A DNA stretch of 64,000 bases from VYFG01 sp965248685 (lineage in GTDB: Bacteria > Pseudomonadota > Gammaproteobacteria > Arenicellales > Poriferihabitantaceae): NCBI GenBank assembly GCA_965248685.1, contig CBDFKC010000003.1, positions 186,001-250,000 on the forward strand, written 5' to 3'. Shown in pieces: positions 62,034 through 64,000 of the stretch. The translations under genes and the position numbers were made by a program. Below the pieces are notes generated by a model that saw only the letters and a list, made by a program, of their open reading frames with translations, was not told the DNA's origin and searched no databases. Position 1 is the stretch's first letter. Each line of letters begins with the position of its first letter.

Positions 62034-63695
62034 ATGCATTTCTCGCACGGCGCAGCACACTTTCTGATTTTTATAAGTGTAATTATTAGTACACCTTTGT
62101 ACGCCCAATCTGGGTCTAATGACAGGCCGCTTTACATTATATTCGACGGATCGAATTCAATGTGGGGAGAGCTGTCGGATAAATCACGAAAAATTACTGT
62201 GGCTAAGAACGTGTTCAACAATCTGGATGTGGGTTTATTTAGAGACCGCGAGATGGCACTGCGACTGTACGGCCACCGACGAGCAAGTGATTGCACAGAT
62301 ACCGAACTTGCGGTGTCGTTCGAACCGGCGTCAAGTGCTCTTGGCAAAATTTCCGAGCGGGTGAATAGCGTATCACCAAGAGGAAAAACCCCAATATCTC
62401 GAAGCCTGCTCGCTGCATTTAACGATTTTAATGGTCGATCTGGAGATATTTTATTAATTTCCGACGGCATAGAGACTTGTGATTCAGATCCTTGCGAGTT
62501 AGTGCAGTCCTGGCGAGATAACGATATTGATATACAAGTCCATGTAGTTGGGCTTGGGTTAGCGGACTTGTCGCGAAGTGCTATGCAGTGTATTGCCGAA
62601 GCTTCCGGAACGACTTATCTCGACGCTAATTCTGCGGGCGAGCTAACCAGGAGTATTGAAAGGGCGGCTGCGAGCGAATCACCTGTGGCAGATCCCAACC
62701 CACAACCGCAAGTAAGTGGGCCGGAGCTTAAGATTGTCGGCGAGGATGAAAATGGAAACTTTGTGCCAGTGCTAGGTACAATTTTCCGGGAAGGTATGGT
62801 GGCTAGGAAGATTGCCAACAATGGTCGTTATGTGTTTGAGGGTGGACAGTATTCCATTACCGTAGGCGTACCAACGGTCAATGGGGAAATTTATCAGCCT
62901 GTAACAAAAGAAATAGAAGTAGATCCTTCAGGGACGACCAAGATAGTTGTACAACTCCAACGACCTCCCACGATTCGAACCAAATTTGTAGAAAAGAGTG
63001 AAGAGATTCGCGGTGTGATTGCCAGTGGCTATGAAAATGATCAGGAAGTATTTCGATTACGTCCTGGTGAAGATTATTTCGTTATGCCGGGCGCGTACGT
63101 TTTCACCGCAGATTTGAATAAGGATAATAAACTGGAAACCGCGGATATTATTTCTGTGGGGGACGACAAAGATGTGATTTTCACAGCTGTTGAAACGGTG
63201 CATACTAAATTTATTGTTTTCGCCCAGGGACAAGAGAGAAAGTTGAGACAGCACCAGGAACTTTGGCAGGATGGTGAATTAAAATACAAAATTCATGTGC
63301 ACAACGGTGCAGCAATTCGCCCAGGGATTTATACAATGAAGTCTTACGATGTTTTAACGGGCTATGAAATAGAAAACGTTCAGGTTCCCGCGGTCGAAAA
63401 GCAAACACTCAAATTTACGATACCGGCGGGTAATGCAGAAATAAACTATCTGTTTCTGGAAGAACCGGTTCGGAAGGGTCGAAGATGTTGGTTATATAGA
63501 ATTGATAATCAGGGAAATAAGTCTAAAAACCGAAGCAAAGCCAAGAACTGTGATGGCACCCAAATTGCCTTAATCGAAGGACGATTTTTTGTGCGCACTT
63601 GGAGTTACCTGGGAACATTCGAAGACACCTATTTCGATGTGGTTGCTGGCGAAACGACAATAGTGGGAATTCAGCAAACCAGTGTCTTTGAGTAG
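62034..63695 (+). CDS. Exported VWA-domain protein
   Basis: A 553-residue protein with a signal peptide (about 1-25) and a von Willebrand factor A domain near the start: the metal motif DxSxS is D38-G-S40-N-S42 in IIFDGSNSMWG, then TPISRSLLAAF and ILLISDGIETCDSDPC. The middle and end (about 225-553) are beta-rich with no recognised family. It is periplasmic or secreted. The intact metal site suggests it binds a partner protein. It stands alone, 99 bp after the copper module. Confidence 0.82.
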   Translation: MHFSHGAAHFLIFISVIISTPLYAQSGSNDRPLYIIFDGSNSMWGELSDKSRKITVAKNVFNNLDVGLFRDREMALRLYGHRRASDCTDTELAVSFEPASSALGKISERVNSVSPRGKTPISRSLLAAFNDFNGRSGDILLISDGIETCDSDPCELVQSWRDNDIDIQVHVVGLGLADLSRSAMQCIAEASGTTYLDANSAGELTRSIERAAASESPVADPNPQPQVSGPELKIVGEDENGNFVPVLGTIFREGMVARKIANNGRYVFEGGQYSITVGVPTVNGEIYQPVTKEIEVDPSGTTKIVVQLQRPPTIRTKFVEKSEEIRGVIASGYENDQEVFRLRPGEDYFVMPGAYVFTADLNKDNKLETADIISVGDDKDVIFTAVETVHTKFIVFAQGQERKLRQHQELWQDGELKYKIHVHNGAAIRPGIYTMKSYDVLTGYEIENVQVPAVEKQTLKFTIPAGNAEINYLFLEEPVRKGRRCWLYRIDNQGNKSKNRSKAKNCDGTQIALIEGRFFVRTWSYLGTFEDTYFDVVAGETTIVGIQQTSVFE

Positions 63696-64000
63696 TGTGA
63701 TGATCAGTTTCTATTAAATATTGAGTCGCGCATCTATTAAGATGTAAATGTTCATACTAAACCTGATAATGATATAAATCTAATTTAGATTTAATCGTAC
63801 ACTGGCTGCAGAATACAGTGAGTTCAATACGGTCAGTTGGTTTAGTCTACTTGTTAATGCTATAGAATCCTCGATACGCTCGGAATAACAATGGAGATAG
63901 CTTGGAATGGCGATATTTTTTCAATCTCTACCTATTGGTTGTCTCAACGTGCAGAAGCGAGATGTGACGACAATTTACACGTATTACATACAGACCCAAT
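63696..64000. other. Right edge: palindrome and possible gene start
   Basis: After the VWA gene lies a 19-bp palindrome (63775-63793, listed separately). Near 63891 an ATG opens a frame that stays open to the edge, and so does another from 63908; neither can be called on 36 codons. Confidence 0.4.
63775..63793. promoter_or_regulatory. 19-bp perfect palindrome
   Basis: TAAATCTAA and TTAGATTTA flank one central T. It is A/T-rich and lies 80 bp after the VWA stop codon, with a possible gene starting 98 bp further. It may be an operator or a weak terminator stem. Confidence 0.4.

Noticed and set aside
1..64000. CRISPR arrays, tRNA or rRNA genes and a prophage
   Set aside because: No regularly spaced repeats, no recognisable tRNA or rRNA sequence, and no phage structural genes were seen by eye; a tRNA scan and a repeat search would decide.

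Overview
The window looks like about 64 kb of a Gram-negative, aerobic, probably marine heterotrophic bacterium, most likely a gammaproteobacterium. This is an inference from gene content (TauD-type oxygenases, MttB-like methyltransferases with a dimethylglycine-dehydrogenase-like flavoprotein, arsenic and copper genes, lipoproteins and many signal peptides). No rRNA, tRNA or phylogenetic marker is present to prove it. It reads as accessory-type chromosome: short operons with their own regulators, two insertion sequences, a transposon scrap and two broken genes.

Left third (1-15 kb). The left edge carries a sulfopyruvate decarboxylase gene pair (comD and the start of comE), then a secreted CAP-domain protein and a 2-oxoglutarate oxygenase. 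An arsenic operon follows on the minus strand: arsR, aqpS, arsH and a PLP lyase, with a perfect 20-bp palindrome in front of arsR. A rhodanese, three TauD-family dioxygenases, an ArsR/SRPBCC pair divergent from a glutathione transferase, a class II aldolase and a dapA-type gene complete this part.

Middle (15-42 kb). An IS91-type element with its tyrosine recombinase lies beside a Tn3-transposase scrap. Next comes an MttB-like methyltransferase operon with a dimethylglycine-dehydrogenase/GcvT flavoprotein and a LysR regulator, and a decayed second flavoprotein of the same kind. A sterol-desaturase-like oxidase is followed by an apparent ECF sigma regulon (27.9-31.7 kb): DsrE protein, methyltransferase, sigma factor, zinc-finger anti-sigma, and an ArsM-like methyltransferase fused to a membrane domain. 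Two near-identical promoter signatures (GGAAC, 17 bp, CGTC) link the two halves. Lrp, a universal stress protein, an amino-acid/cation symporter, a solute-binding protein, a ClC-type channel and a second MttB operon (MttB-SDR-SDR with a GntR regulator) follow. The GntR gene and the second MttB gene share an operator-like sequence.

Right third (42-64 kb). This part is dominated by exported proteins: two lipoproteins, a secreted WD40-caspase protein, a Cache protein, a metallo-beta-lactamase-fold protein, two alpha/beta hydrolases, unknown membrane proteins, an AraC regulator, and a VWA protein. An intact IS4-type element with perfect 13-bp ends and a 9-bp target duplication sits at 47.7-49.0 kb. 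A copper module (cupredoxin, decayed multicopper oxidase, DUF4396 protein, cytochrome c, MerR regulator, DUF411 protein) is arranged around two divergent promoters with the 19-bp spacers typical of MerR control.

The most system-like unit is the ECF regulon. No CRISPR array, prophage, rRNA or tRNA was recognised.
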